From contig DASYQS010000042.1 of NCBI GenBank assembly GCA_036005185.1, positions 124,001 through 188,000 of the forward strand: a stretch of 64,000 nucleotides of DNA, given 5' to 3'. This DNA comes from VBAU01 sp036005185. Its GTDB lineage: Bacteria; Bacteroidota; Bacteroidia; Chitinophagales; Chitinophagaceae. Below, piece by piece: positions 33,925 to 42,706 of this stretch; the first letter of the stretch is position 1; each line of letters starts with the position of its first letter. The notes below the pieces were generated by a model. That model searched no databases, had not been told where the DNA came from, and saw only the letters and a list, made by a program, of their open reading frames with translations. Both the position numbers and the translations under genes were made by a program.

Positions 33925-35061
33925 ATGAAGACAATATTTTTTGCATGTAGTTTTTTATTAAGCACGACCATTTTATTTTCTCAAACGCAGACGGCGCCTA
34001 CTATTCAGGTTCCGCAGTTTTTTGACGTTAAAAAGTTAAAAGCCACGCCAGTTAAAAACCAGGCTATGACCGGCACCTGCTGGTGTTTTGCTACAACTTC
34101 TTTGGTGGAGAGTGAAGGAATAAGAAAGGATAAGCAGGAGATTGAGTTGAGTGAAATGTTCACGGTCAGAAATATTTATATCGAGAAAGCGAAAAATTAT
34201 ATTCTTCGTGGAGGCAAGGCGCAGTTTGGAGAGGGAGGCCTGGGGCATGATGAAATACGTGCGGCAGCCATATATGGAGCAGTGCCTTTGAGTGAATATT
34301 CAGGTTTGCTGAATGGACAAAAAAGTTATAACCATCAGAAATTGTTTACCCAGCTTCAGCAATACCTCGATAGTACTTTAAAAAAACAGCCGATAGCCAA
34401 TGGCTGGTTGAATGGATACATAAAAATTCTAGATGAAAACCTGGGCACATCCCCGTCAGAATTTACCTACAATGGAAAAAAATATTCTCCGCAAAGCTTT
34501 GCTAAAGAAGTGCTGCATTTTAACGCGGGAGACTATGTAAGCATCAGTTCATTTACTCACCAGCCTTATTATCAGCCTTTCATTTTGCAGGTGCCTGATA
34601 ATTTCACGAACGGTTCATTTTACAATTTGCCATTGAATGAAATGGTGCAGTTAGTAAAGGACGCTCTCAATAACGGATACTCTGTGGGTTGGGATGCCGA
34701 TGTTAGCAACAAAGGATTTCTGTCGAGCCTTGGCCTTGCGTTGAACCTCGATAACAATGCTTCATATCCAAAAGACCAAATAAATCCTGATGTGAAAGAA
34801 ATGCCTTATGATGCAGCTACTCGCCAACAGCTATATGAAAATCTTACCACACAGGATGATCATTTGATGCATATAACTGGTATTGAAAAATCGAAAGATG
34901 GAAAAACATTTTTCATTGTAAAAAACTCTTGGGGAAAAATTGGACCGTTTGAAGGATATATTCATGTGTCCGAAGCATATTTTGCCATTAATACGATCAG
35001 TCTTGTAGTTCCGAAGGCTGCTTTGTCAAAGGAGCTGGTTGCTAAGTTGGGTATTAAATAG
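33925..35061 (+). CDS. Secreted C1 peptidase (aminopeptidase C / bleomycin hydrolase-like)
   Basis: A 378-residue cysteine protease with a signal peptide (MKTIFFACSFLLSTTILFSQ). The catalytic Cys lies in AMTGTCWCFATTSLVESEG, the His in DHLMHITGIEKSKDG and the Asn in FFIVKNSWGKIGPFEGYI. Bleomycin hydrolases are normally cytoplasmic hexamers, while this one is exported. It is downstream of the LysM gene and may share its transcript. No typical C-terminal self-compartmentalising tail is evident beyond SKELVAKLGIK. Confidence 0.88.
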   Translation: MKTIFFACSFLLSTTILFSQTQTAPTIQVPQFFDVKKLKATPVKNQAMTGTCWCFATTSLVESEGIRKDKQEIELSEMFTVRNIYIEKAKNYILRGGKAQFGEGGLGHDEIRAAAIYGAVPLSEYSGLLNGQKSYNHQKLFTQLQQYLDSTLKKQPIANGWLNGYIKILDENLGTSPSEFTYNGKKYSPQSFAKEVLHFNAGDYVSISSFTHQPYYQPFILQVPDNFTNGSFYNLPLNEMVQLVKDALNNGYSVGWDADVSNKGFLSSLGLALNLDNNASYPKDQINPDVKEMPYDAATRQQLYENLTTQDDHLMHITGIEKSKDGKTFFIVKNSWGKIGPFEGYIHVSEAYFAINTISLVVPKAALSKELVAKLGIK

Positions 35062-35244
35062 TATTAACGGCTTTAATAAACTCCGGTTGAGCTTCTGTTT
35101 CGTTGTAATTCTTTCTTCGTTCAAAACCTCATCTTCCATCTCCCTCTCCATCTGTAGAGAGAGCGGTGCTTTAATTCAAAGCCAAGCTTTTTGTTCCACT
35201 ACATATGCATTTGAAAAGCGCTGAACAATTAAAAGCTATTCGAT

Positions 35245-35276
35245 CTAAGTTCCCCTTTTAGGGGGACAGGGGGTTA
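35245..35276. repeat. gatctaagttcccc...gggggacaggggg repeat
   Basis: gatctaagttccccttttag followed by ggggacagggggtta runs into the end of fmt. A near copy is at 48172-48207 (gatctaagttccccgcctta, ggcggggacaggggttt). Stem CCCC-TTTTA-GGGG. Confidence 0.7.
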
Positions 35277-36290
35277 GAATCGATATCCCCTCAAAAACTC
35301 TTCAATACTCATCCTTTTCTTTCCTTCTAGTTGAACATCCTTTAAAAGAATGTACGCATCTTTAGCAGCAAACTTTAAATATGTTTTTCTGTCTGTTTCC
35401 CATCTGCCTGGTTTTGAGGTTGGATAGGCTTGATCTTTTTCACTTCGAAAAATCTTCAATGTCTTATCTCCCAATTCTGTAAAAGCAGTAGGGTGGGGTG
35501 AAAGGCCACGAATTAAATTATGAATCTCATCGGCTGATTTATGCCAATCAATTCTGCAGGTCTCGGTGAAGATTTTGGGGGCATGTTTGAGTGATGAGTG
35601 ATGAGTAGTGAGTGATGAGTGGGAGTCTTGGGCTTGCGAATTTTCTATTGCCGATTGCTCCTGAGCGTTAGTCGAAGGATTGCCAATTGCCAATTGAGGA
35701 GTTTCCTGTAAAGTCCCATCTGCTAAACCTTCAACTGTTTTCACCAATAACTGCGCACTGATCTCTTTCATTCTGTCGTGTAGTTCGCCTGCTGTTTCAT
35801 TTTCTTCAATTGGGATTGTTTCCTGCAATAAAATATTTCCGGTATCAATTTCATGCTGAAGCTTAAATGTAGTTACTCCGGTTTCTTTTTCTCCGTTTAT
35901 GATAGCCCAATTAATAGGCGCAGCTCCTCGGTATTGTGGTAATAATGAAGCATGAACATTTACGGTTCCCATGGGAGGCATATTCCAAACCACTTCGGGC
36001 AGCATACGAAAGGCAACAACAACTTGCAAATCGGCATTTAATGATCTTAGCTCAGAAAGAAATTCAGGATTTTTTAATTTTTCTGGCTGTAGAATTTTTA
36101 TACCATGTTTGCTTGCATATTTTTTTACTTCGCTTTCTTGTAGCTTCATTCCTCTTCCTGCTGGTTTATCGGGGGCAGTGACAACAGCGATGATATTAAA
36201 ACCCGCTTTTACCAACGCATCAAGCGATGCAACAGCAAATTCAGGCGTGCCCATAAAAATTATCTTCAGTTCATTGGATGAAATGCTCAT
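35274..36290 (-). CDS. fmt: Methionyl-tRNA formyltransferase
   Basis: A 338-residue enzyme that formylates initiator Met-tRNA using 10-formyl-tetrahydrofolate. Catalytic block is VNVHASLLPQYRGAAPINWAIINGE with the conserved Asn/His, and GTPEFAVASLDALVKAG begins the Rossmann part. The C-terminal OB domain follows HAPKIFTETCRIDW. An in-frame insert of about 36 residues (200-235, PQ-LAIGN...SSLK-H) made of several repeat words lies exactly at the linker between the domains, raising the length above the usual 305-315. The ATG at 36290 is preferred to a TTG one codon upstream. Confidence 0.96.
   Translation of the reverse strand: MSISSNELKIIFMGTPEFAVASLDALVKAGFNIIAVVTAPDKPAGRGMKLQESEVKKYASKHGIKILQPEKLKNPEFLSELRSLNADLQVVVAFRMLPEVVWNMPPMGTVNVHASLLPQYRGAAPINWAIINGEKETGVTTFKLQHEIDTGNILLQETIPIEENETAGELHDRMKEISAQLLVKTVEGLADGTLQETPQLAIGNPSTNAQEQSAIENSQAQDSHSSLTTHHSSLKHAPKIFTETCRIDWHKSADEIHNLIRGLSPHPTAFTELGDKTLKIFRSEKDQAYPTSKPGRWETDRKTYLKFAAKDAYILLKDVQLEGKKRMSIEEFLRGYRF
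35586..35697. repeat. Composite repeat insert inside fmt
   Basis: Within the fmt linker, on the plus strand, lie four words in order: gatgagtgatgagtagtgag tracts (35588-35621), a tctattgccgattgctc segment, cctgagcgttagtcgaagga (about 35660-35679) and gccaattgccaattg (35681-35695). Each resembles a repeat found elsewhere in the window. All stay in frame. Confidence 0.75.
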
Positions 36291-36300
36291 CAATAATTAG

Positions 36301-36320
36301 TAATTATTAATTAATAATTA
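36301..36320. repeat. 20-base AT palindrome at the NamZ-like stop
   Basis: taattattaattaataatta is its own reverse complement and includes the stop codon of the downstream-reading NamZ-like gene. It is shared with 20781-20808 and 59392-59411. Confidence 0.7.
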
Positions 36321-37580
36321 TTCAAAATCTTTATAGAGTAAATATTTCTTCCTAATTTTTTTAAACTCACTGAGTGCAGGTTCCCAGCTTTTTTTGATCT
36401 CCGCTTCGCTTTTGCCATCTTTTATCTGCTGCATTAGCACATCATTACCAGCCAGGCGATTAAAGCTATTTGTTTTTAAAAAGAAACTGTCCTTGCCCGG
36501 AAAAAGTTTGTAAGCCTCCATCAACCATTTTAATTGAATGCGGTGGTCCAATTTCTTTAGCACTTCTTCAGGCGCGGCATGTAAGTTCCAACCATAGCAA
36601 GTTTCGAAATAATGCTTTGAGCTTTTTGCTCCTTCATTTGGCTTGGGCACAAATGAATAAAGATTTTTTCGCAACAAAGGATGACCAAAGATTTGAAATG
36701 GCCTATCAGTACCTCGGCCTTCACTTAGCACAGTTCCCTCAAATAAGCAGGTTGAGGGGTAAAAATAAATGGATTGTATTTCCGGTAAATTGGGAGAGGG
36801 TTTTACAGGCAAAACATATTTACTCTTGTGTGTATAGTTTTGGCATTTTATAACTTGAAAATGGAAGGGAGTATCAGGTGAATTTTGTGCAGTTTTATAA
36901 TATGCATACTTCTGATTTGCTTTTTCTGAAAGCCATTTTTCACCCGCAATCATAAATGCATATTCCGCTATCGTCATTCCATATACAATAGGTATAGGCT
37001 GCATACCTACAAATGATTTGAACTTGGGATTAAGCACAGGCCCATCCACATAAAATCCATTTGGATTTGGCCGGTCAAGTATCATTAGCGGCTTGCTATT
37101 TTCCATAGCCGCTTCCATAAATTCTTGGAGAGAAGAAATGATTGTATAAAAACGAACACCGACGTCTTGAATATCAAAAATCAAAATATCCACATCTTTT
37201 AAATCCTCTGCAGTTGGTCTTCTTTTTTCGCCATATAACGAAACAATAGGAATACCAGTTTTTTCATCAATATAATTTCCTATTTTTTCTCCTGCGCTGG
37301 CAGTGCCACGAAAGCCGTGCTCTGGGCCAAATATTACTTTTATAGCTACCCCAAGTTTTTTCAAAGTATCTACCAAATGTGTGTTGCCCACCATGGAAGT
37401 TTGATTGGCAAAAATGCCTACACGTTTCCCTTTGATCAATGGCAGATAAACGTTGATCCTTTCAGCGGCGGGGATTATTCTTGTTGTTTGTTGCTTGTTG
37501 CTGGTAAGTGGTTGTTTTTTTTGTGCGAAACAATTGAGAGTTAAAATTGCCAGGCAAAATAAGATCCCAAAGAATTTCAT
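36318..37580 (-). CDS. DUF1343 / NamZ-type exo-beta-N-acetylmuramidase
   Basis: A 420-residue exported protein with a signal peptide (ending LNCFAQ). The family signature is present: VGIFANQTSMVG, FGPEHGFRGTASAGE, DVDILIFDIQDVGVRFYTIISSL, LDRPNPNGFYVDGPVL and LFEGTVLSEGRGTDRPF. NamZ enzymes remove N-acetylmuramic acid from the non-reducing ends of peptidoglycan fragments, a salvage step. ATG 37580 (MKFFGIL) is chosen; ATG 37589 is nearly as good. A repeat-coded stretch (KKQPLTSNKQQTTR) follows the signal peptide. Confidence 0.87.
   Translation of the reverse strand: MKFFGILFCLAILTLNCFAQKKQPLTSNKQQTTRIIPAAERINVYLPLIKGKRVGIFANQTSMVGNTHLVDTLKKLGVAIKVIFGPEHGFRGTASAGEKIGNYIDEKTGIPIVSLYGEKRRPTAEDLKDVDILIFDIQDVGVRFYTIISSLQEFMEAAMENSKPLMILDRPNPNGFYVDGPVLNPKFKSFVGMQPIPIVYGMTIAEYAFMIAGEKWLSEKANQKYAYYKTAQNSPDTPFHFQVIKCQNYTHKSKYVLPVKPSPNLPEIQSIYFYPSTCLFEGTVLSEGRGTDRPFQIFGHPLLRKNLYSFVPKPNEGAKSSKHYFETCYGWNLHAAPEEVLKKLDHRIQLKWLMEAYKLFPGKDSFFLKTNSFNRLAGNDVLMQQIKDGKSEAEIKKSWEPALSEFKKIRKKYLLYKDFE
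37480..37520. repeat. ttgttgctggtaagtggttg repeat inside the NamZ-like gene
   Basis: On the plus strand ttgttgtttgttgcttgttg ctggtaagtggttgttttt tracts match the gttgctggttgctgg spacer family at 3799-3845. In the gene it encodes the junction just after signal cleavage, where extra residues are tolerable. Confidence 0.6.
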
Positions 37581-37807
37581 ATTAATCATTTTAATTAGGC
37601 CAATATAGAATCAAAAATAGTTATAGATATAGTAAATATTTAAAGAGTTGAATAATTAAATAGGTTATCTTGCACACCCTGTTTTTTTCCCTTGTCGTGT
37701 TTCAAATCTTAGCTCAGCAGAATCCTGAAGGTTGAAGTGAGCGTCGCAACGGAAGCTAAATAGTGGAACGAAAGTGGTGACATAATTATATCAAAAAGAA
37801 TTAAATC

Positions 37808-38263
37808 ATGCAGCAAGCAAAAAAAGGTGATACAGTAAAAGTACATTATCATGGAAAGTTAACTAGTGGTGAAACCTTTGATACGTCAAGCGGACGTGAG
37901 CCGCTTGAATTTGAAGTAGGAAGCGGATCAGTAATTAAGGGTTTTGATGAAGGTGTTACAGGCATGGAGGTGGGTGAAAAAAAGACGATCAATATTCCGG
38001 TTGAGGAAGCATACGGTCCGCGCAGTGATGATATGATGATCGAATTTCCTAAAGAGCGTTTCCCTGAAAATATGGAAATTGAACAGGGAATGCAATTGAT
38101 GATGAGCAATGGATCGGGACAAAATATTCCTGTCCTCGTAGCTGAAGTAAAAGATAGCTCGGTTATTCTCGACGCCAATCATCCTTTAGCAGGCGAAAAT
38201 TTGATTTTTGATATTGAGCTTGTAGAAATTGTTGGAAGCAAACCTTTGATTATAGTGCCTTAG
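37808..38263 (+). CDS. FKBP-type peptidyl-prolyl isomerase, SlyD-like
   Basis: A 151-residue protein with an FKBP domain (KVHYHGKLTSGETFDTSSGREPLEFEVGSG and VIKGFDEGVTGMEVGEKK) interrupted by an insert-in-flap domain (residues about 70-125: EAYGPRSDDMMIEFPKERFP ...VPVLVAEVKDSSVILDANHPLAG), the SlyD layout. It is a cytoplasmic folding helper. It lacks the histidine-rich C-terminal tail of E. coli SlyD, so nickel delivery is not implied. Confidence 0.92.
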   Translation: MQQAKKGDTVKVHYHGKLTSGETFDTSSGREPLEFEVGSGSVIKGFDEGVTGMEVGEKKTINIPVEEAYGPRSDDMMIEFPKERFPENMEIEQGMQLMMSNGSGQNIPVLVAEVKDSSVILDANHPLAGENLIFDIELVEIVGSKPLIIVP

Positions 38264-38301
38264 TTCAACAAGCAATAAGCAACAGACAATAGGCGATATG
38301 A

Positions 38302-38332
38302 AAAAAACGGTTCTGAATTGAAACCGTTTTTT
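38302..38332 (+). terminator. Terminator after the FKBP gene
   Basis: AAAACGGTT (38304-38312) pairs with AACCGTTTT (38322-38330), followed by T-rich sequence. The A-run on the left would also allow function in the opposite direction for the convergent membrane protein gene. Confidence 0.75.
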
Positions 38333-38368
38333 GTTTAGATTTTTGTGTGTATTGCTTATTGCCAATAG

Positions 38369-38926
38369 TCAATTAGCAGGTCTTCTCAACCACCAACCCA
38401 GCCAGAGGCCACAGAGTCCCCAAGCAACAATCGCATCAATTAAATGGCCTGTAATGCCTGACCATGATACATTGTACCAATTATGCAACATATATGGGCC
38501 CCATAAAAAAGTAAAAATTCCTACAGCAATTGCTCCTGTAAAAATTCCTATAAAGCTTGGCAACCCGCCGCGTGTTAGAATAGAAATTAAAAGAATGACG
38601 AGTATTATGTCGATCACAAATCCTATGATCATTGGAGTTGTCATGCTCGTGCTGAAACTTTTGCCATAGGTTATTAAAGCCCATGGTTTTCCGGCAGCAT
38701 TGTTCCAATCATTTTCCATTTCTTGCCTCGAAGAACCGGGTTTCGAGTTTGGTATCATATACATACCATCTTCTGTGAGGTTTGCTTCTAAAGTCGCTTT
38801 GATCTGGTCCTGGGCAGCGGTATATTTATGTTCACCGGCATGGAGATCAATTAACATCCATGAAAGCGCCTGCCAGGCAAAAACAATAATGGCTCCTACT
38901 AATGAGCCGATAATCCATTTTTTCAT
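38369..38926 (-). CDS. Hypothetical membrane protein
   Basis: A 185-residue protein with four hydrophobic segments: residues 5-25 (WIIGSLVGAIIVFAWQALSW), then about 98-116, 121-140 and 155-178. Between the first two is a 70-residue polar region, probably periplasmic. No family was recognised with confidence. Upstream region is shared with pepT on the other strand. Confidence 0.65.
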   Translation of the reverse strand: MKKWIIGSLVGAIIVFAWQALSWMLIDLHAGEHKYTAAQDQIKATLEANLTEDGMYMIPNSKPGSSRQEMENDWNNAAGKPWALITYGKSFSTSMTTPMIIGFVIDIILVILLISILTRGGLPSFIGIFTGAIAVGIFTFLWGPYMLHNWYNVSWSGITGHLIDAIVAWGLCGLWLGWWLRRPAN

Positions 38927-39022
38927 ATAGCTGATTTTGGTTTAGAAATAAAAGGTAAAAACAATATCTCGTTTATGCAAACCTACAAATGGTCGTATAT
39001 TCGGCCTTCTTAATTCTTGCTA

Positions 39023-40276
39023 ATGTTTGATGATTACCAATTTACAGTAGAAGAAAGATTTTTGCGGTACGTGCAGATAGATACGCAAAGTGATCTTCAA
39101 TCAACGACTATACCTTCTACTGAAAAACAAAAAGATTTAAGCAGGATATTGGTTGAGGAATTGAAACAGATGGGTATTAGCGATGCACATTTGGATGAAT
39201 GGGGTTATGTATATGCAAGCATTCCAGCTACTACAAATAAAAAAGTGCCGGTGCTTTGTTTTTGCTCTCATGTTGATACGGCTCCCGACACCTCGGGTAC
39301 TGGAGTAAAACCGATTGTTCACAGAAATTATAAAGGACAGGATATTGTTTTGCCCGGCGATACAACCCAAATAATTACTACCAGAGACCATCCTTACCTG
39401 CAACAAAAAATTGGCGAAGATATTATCACTGCTTCAGGTAAAACTTTGTTAGGCGCTGATGATAAGGCAGGGGTTGCCATTATTATGGACCTGGCTAATT
39501 ATTTAATGTATCATCCCGAAGTAAAACATGGAGTGATTAAAATATTATTTACGCCGGATGAAGAAATTGGTCGTGGTGTGAATAAGGTTGACCTGCAAAA
39601 ACTCGGAGCTGATTTTGCCTATACGCTTGACGGTGGCGAAAGAGGTTCATTTACCGATGAAACCTTCAGTGCCGATGGCGTTGTGATCACCTTTTATGGC
39701 ATAAGTGCGCATCCGGGCATTGGAAAAAATAAACTTGTAAATGCGCTGAAAGTAGCCGGTACATTTTTAGATCTTTTACCGAAGGATGAGTTTTCGCCTG
39801 AAACGACTGAAGGCCGTGAAGGCTTTGTTCACCCCATACGCATTGAAGGCATTGCGGAAAAAGTGAAACTTGAATTTATTATTCGGGATTTTGAAACAAG
39901 GAATTTAAAACTTTATGAAACAAGACTGGAGCAATTTGCAAAGCAGGCTGTAGGTAAATATCCGGGATCTTCTTATGAGTTTGAAATAAAAGAACAGTAC
40001 CGTAACATGAAGGAAGTTCTTAGAAATTATCCTCAAATAGAACGCTACGTGGAAGAAGCTATGCAAAGAGCTGACGTAAAATTTAAAAAAGAAAGCGCAA
40101 GAGGGGGAACAGATGGCTCACGATTATCATTTATGGGCCTGCCTTGCCCTGATATTTTTACTGGCGAGATGGCTTTTCATAGCAAACATGAGTATGTAAG
40201 TGTGCAGGATATGCAAAAATCTGTTGAAGTGCTGGTGAATCTTGTGCAGGTGTGGGAACAAAATTCAGAACCATGA
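39023..40276 (+). CDS. pepT: Peptidase T (tripeptide aminopeptidase)
   Basis: A 417-residue cytoplasmic M20 enzyme that cleaves the N-terminal residue from tripeptides. Metal and catalytic blocks: FCSHVDTAPDTSGTGVKP, LLGADDKAGVAIIM, FTPDEEIGRGVNKVD, TLDGGERGSF and GEMAFHSKHEYVSV. The length fits (about 408-420). ATG 39023 is preferred over a TTG two codons upstream. TATATTCG near 38996, one base off the -7 consensus, may be its promoter. Confidence 0.96.
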   Translation: MFDDYQFTVEERFLRYVQIDTQSDLQSTTIPSTEKQKDLSRILVEELKQMGISDAHLDEWGYVYASIPATTNKKVPVLCFCSHVDTAPDTSGTGVKPIVHRNYKGQDIVLPGDTTQIITTRDHPYLQQKIGEDIITASGKTLLGADDKAGVAIIMDLANYLMYHPEVKHGVIKILFTPDEEIGRGVNKVDLQKLGADFAYTLDGGERGSFTDETFSADGVVITFYGISAHPGIGKNKLVNALKVAGTFLDLLPKDEFSPETTEGREGFVHPIRIEGIAEKVKLEFIIRDFETRNLKLYETRLEQFAKQAVGKYPGSSYEFEIKEQYRNMKEVLRNYPQIERYVEEAMQRADVKFKKESARGGTDGSRLSFMGLPCPDIFTGEMAFHSKHEYVSVQDMQKSVEVLVNLVQVWEQNSEP

Positions 40277-40346
40277 TTTAACAGGATTAAAGGGGATTAT
40301 TAGGAAATTGAAAAGAATATTGCCATTTAATGTTCGTTGTTTGATC

Positions 40347-41462
40347 ATGCGATTGGCTATTTTCACTTTTTTATTTTTTATTTCTGATTTTTCTTTTTCT
40401 CAAAACTTATTAGTGAATGGTGGTTTTGAGGATGAGAATATTTGCACTGAGTTTCATGTAAACTGCGCACCCGAGGGTTGGATCAGCACTGCCGATACCT
40501 ATAATAATTTTTTTAAAATTCCAGGTTTGGCGCATAGTGGTCAACACTGTGTAGCCATCGAAGCCGGGAACTCCAGAAAGCAATTCTCGAGGACTTATAT
40601 TCGCAGTCAATTGCTTTGCGCACTGCGGAAAGGGAATAAATACCGCATTCAATTTTATGCCAAATCAAAGCATAATATTTTAGATAGCGCTGGCATTTAC
40701 TTTACTCCTTATGATTTCTTGTTTGAAAAACAATTGCATCACAACATTACTCCTACACTTTACGTAGCCGATGGTGAATTGCAACCTGTGAAGGGAGATA
40801 CAAATTGGCAAAAGATCTCTATAGAATATATAGCCACCGGCAAAGAGATTTATTTAACGCTTGGCAATTTTTCAAAAAGAGATGTAACAGGTGGAACAGG
40901 CATTCCCATGGAAAATCATTTTTTTATTTTCTTTGATGATATTTCGTTGGTACCGGAGGATGCAAATGAAAAGATCTGCGATAGCTGGCAAACAGCCAAG
41001 AACGAAATTTATGAATTTGATGCGAGGCACCACCTGTTAGAAACCTACATAAAAAGATATTTACGAAACCCTCCTGATCCTCCTGAAATTGATCGCACGA
41101 TTGTACGGGTAATAGATACCCTGATTCTTCCTGACATTTTATTTGCTGTTGATAAATCAGATCTTACTAAAAATAGTTTCCAATTATTGGATAGTTTATG
41201 TAAGGCTTTATTGGGCAAGCGAATTGATTCGCTGGTTGTAGAGGGACATACGGATAGTACAGGGACAATCGCCCATAATGAAAAACTTTCAAAAGACAGG
41301 GCATCGTCAGTGGCCAGTTATATCAACCAAAAATTATTGCTGCGACAGCAGTTGACGACAACAAGAGGGTGGGCAAGTGAGAAACCGATAGCGGATAATC
41401 ACACAGCCGCTGGTCGTCAGCTCAACCGGAGGGTTGAAATATTTGTTTATATGCGTCAATGA
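40347..41462 (+). CDS. OmpA-like protein with N-terminal jelly-roll-type domain
   Basis: A 371-residue exported protein with a signal peptide (MRLAIFTFLFFISDFSFSQ). Residues 20-220 begin NLLVNGGFEDENICTEF and contain FFIFFDDISLVPED, the pattern of carbohydrate-binding/galactose-binding-like domains. The last 120 residues are an OmpA C-terminal domain: IDSLVVEGHTDSTGTIAHNE, KLSKDRASSVASYI and RQLNRRVEIFV, which binds peptidoglycan. ATG 40347 is chosen because it begins the signal peptide. It overlaps the next locus only at the upstream non-coding part. Confidence 0.85.
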   Translation: MRLAIFTFLFFISDFSFSQNLLVNGGFEDENICTEFHVNCAPEGWISTADTYNNFFKIPGLAHSGQHCVAIEAGNSRKQFSRTYIRSQLLCALRKGNKYRIQFYAKSKHNILDSAGIYFTPYDFLFEKQLHHNITPTLYVADGELQPVKGDTNWQKISIEYIATGKEIYLTLGNFSKRDVTGGTGIPMENHFFIFFDDISLVPEDANEKICDSWQTAKNEIYEFDARHHLLETYIKRYLRNPPDPPEIDRTIVRVIDTLILPDILFAVDKSDLTKNSFQLLDSLCKALLGKRIDSLVVEGHTDSTGTIAHNEKLSKDRASSVASYINQKLLLRQQLTTTRGWASEKPIADNHTAAGRQLNRRVEIFVYMRQ

Positions 41463-41536
41463 TAAGCAACGATAAACTTTTATTTTCGATATTAGTTTGC
41501 CTTACCTTTAATTTTCATCAAAAAACTTACTGTATT

Positions 41537-42466
41537 ATGCAAAACCTTCTTCAATATTGGTGGGTGTTAGTGGTCGTCATTATTTTTTTCAGTTCATTTT
41601 TTACTATCAACCAAGGGTATATCGGCGTTATCACTATGTTTGGCAAATACCAACGCATTGTTCTTCCAGGCTTGCGCATGAAGCTGCCCTTGCTCGAATC
41701 TATCTATAAAAAAATATCTTATCAGAACCGTTCTGTGGAATTGGAATTCCAGGCCATTACCGGTGACCAGGCAAACGTTTATTTTAAATCCATGCTGCTG
41801 TATTCGGTGCAAAATCAGGATGAGGAAACACTTAAGAAAGTAGCTTTTAAGTTTGTAAGCGATCGGGATATGATGCAGGCGCTAGTTCGAACCATTGAAG
41901 GTTCTATTCGGACGTACGTAGCTTCAAAAAAACAAGCAGAAGTACTCGGGCTTCGTAAAGAAATTGTGGAATATGTAAAAGAACAAGTGGATCATACACT
42001 GGAAAATTGGGGATATCATTTACAAGATCTGCAGATCAATGATATAACGTTCGATAAAGTAATCCTTGATTCCATGAGCAAGGTGGTTGCTTCAAATAAT
42101 TTGAAAGCTGCTGCTGAAAATGAAGGTCAGGCCTTGTTGATCACAAAAACAAAAGCGGCAGAAGCGGAGGGAAATGCAATCAAAATTTCTGCGGAGGCAG
42201 AAAAGGAAGCAGCAAGATTACGCGGTCAAGGTGTTGCGCTGTTTCGTCAGGAAGTAGCTCGCGGTATGACGGAAGCTGCTGAACAGATGAAGCAAGCAAA
42301 CCTTGATACAAATGTGATTCTTTTCAGCATGTGGACCGAAGCAATTAAGAATTTTGCGGAGTTTGGAAAGGGAAATGTTATTTTCTTAGATGGCAGTGCA
42401 GAAGGAATGGAAGCCACCATGAAGCAAATACAGGCGTTGATGGTGAAGCAAGCGGGGAAAGGATGA
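41537..42466 (+). CDS. SPFH / prohibitin family protein
   Basis: A 309-residue protein with one N-terminal membrane helix (residues 5-27, WWVLVVVIIFFSSFFT) and an SPFH domain (GYIGVITMFGKYQRIVLPGLRMKLPLLE). It ends in a long coiled coil rich in A/E/K (residues about 190-260; AAAENEGQALLITKTKAAEA). Such proteins form oligomeric membrane-associated cages in flotillin-like microdomains and often regulate proteases. ATG 41537 is chosen; TACCTTTA at 41503 is a possible -7 box. No NfeD partner lies adjacent. Confidence 0.88.
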   Translation: MQNLLQYWWVLVVVIIFFSSFFTINQGYIGVITMFGKYQRIVLPGLRMKLPLLESIYKKISYQNRSVELEFQAITGDQANVYFKSMLLYSVQNQDEETLKKVAFKFVSDRDMMQALVRTIEGSIRTYVASKKQAEVLGLRKEIVEYVKEQVDHTLENWGYHLQDLQINDITFDKVILDSMSKVVASNNLKAAAENEGQALLITKTKAAEAEGNAIKISAEAEKEAARLRGQGVALFRQEVARGMTEAAEQMKQANLDTNVILFSMWTEAIKNFAEFGKGNVIFLDGSAEGMEATMKQIQALMVKQAGKG

Positions 42467-42570
42467 TTAGTTGATTGGTTGATTAGTTTCGTTAGTAATA
42501 TTGCAGGTAATTAGAACAAACCAATCGATCAACTAGTCAACTGGTTAACCAATCAACCAATTAACTACCT
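42467..42570. repeat. Hairpin of gttgattggttgatt words after the SPFH gene
   Basis: Left arm 42467-42489 (ttagttgattggttgattag) pairs with two right-arm copies, the better at 42546-42567 (aaccaatcaaccaattaact), with two mismatches. It is one more word-type hairpin. Confidence 0.65.
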
Positions 42571-42594
42571 TGTTAAAGAACTCTAAAACTTAGG

Positions 42595-42623
42595 TGCCAC
42601 GTACAACGTGGCATTGTTTTTTT
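42595..42623 (+). terminator. Terminator before exbB
   Basis: TGCCACGT (42595-42602) pairs perfectly with ACGTGGCA (42606-42613), followed by ttgttttttt. It separates the SPFH gene from exbB-exbD. Confidence 0.85.
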
Positions 42624-42706
42624 CGTTCATTCACATGTTGTTGAAAAAAAGTCAAACGATACTCTTTAGCTAAGTACTACTTTTATGCACCTAATCAGGA
42701 ATTCAT

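Noticed and set aside
41459..41536. A longer start for the SPFH protein overlapping the OmpA-like gene stop
   Set aside because: The extension adds a second odd hydrophobic stretch before the normal membrane anchor, and a -7-like box lies within it; ATG 41537 gives the usual family start.
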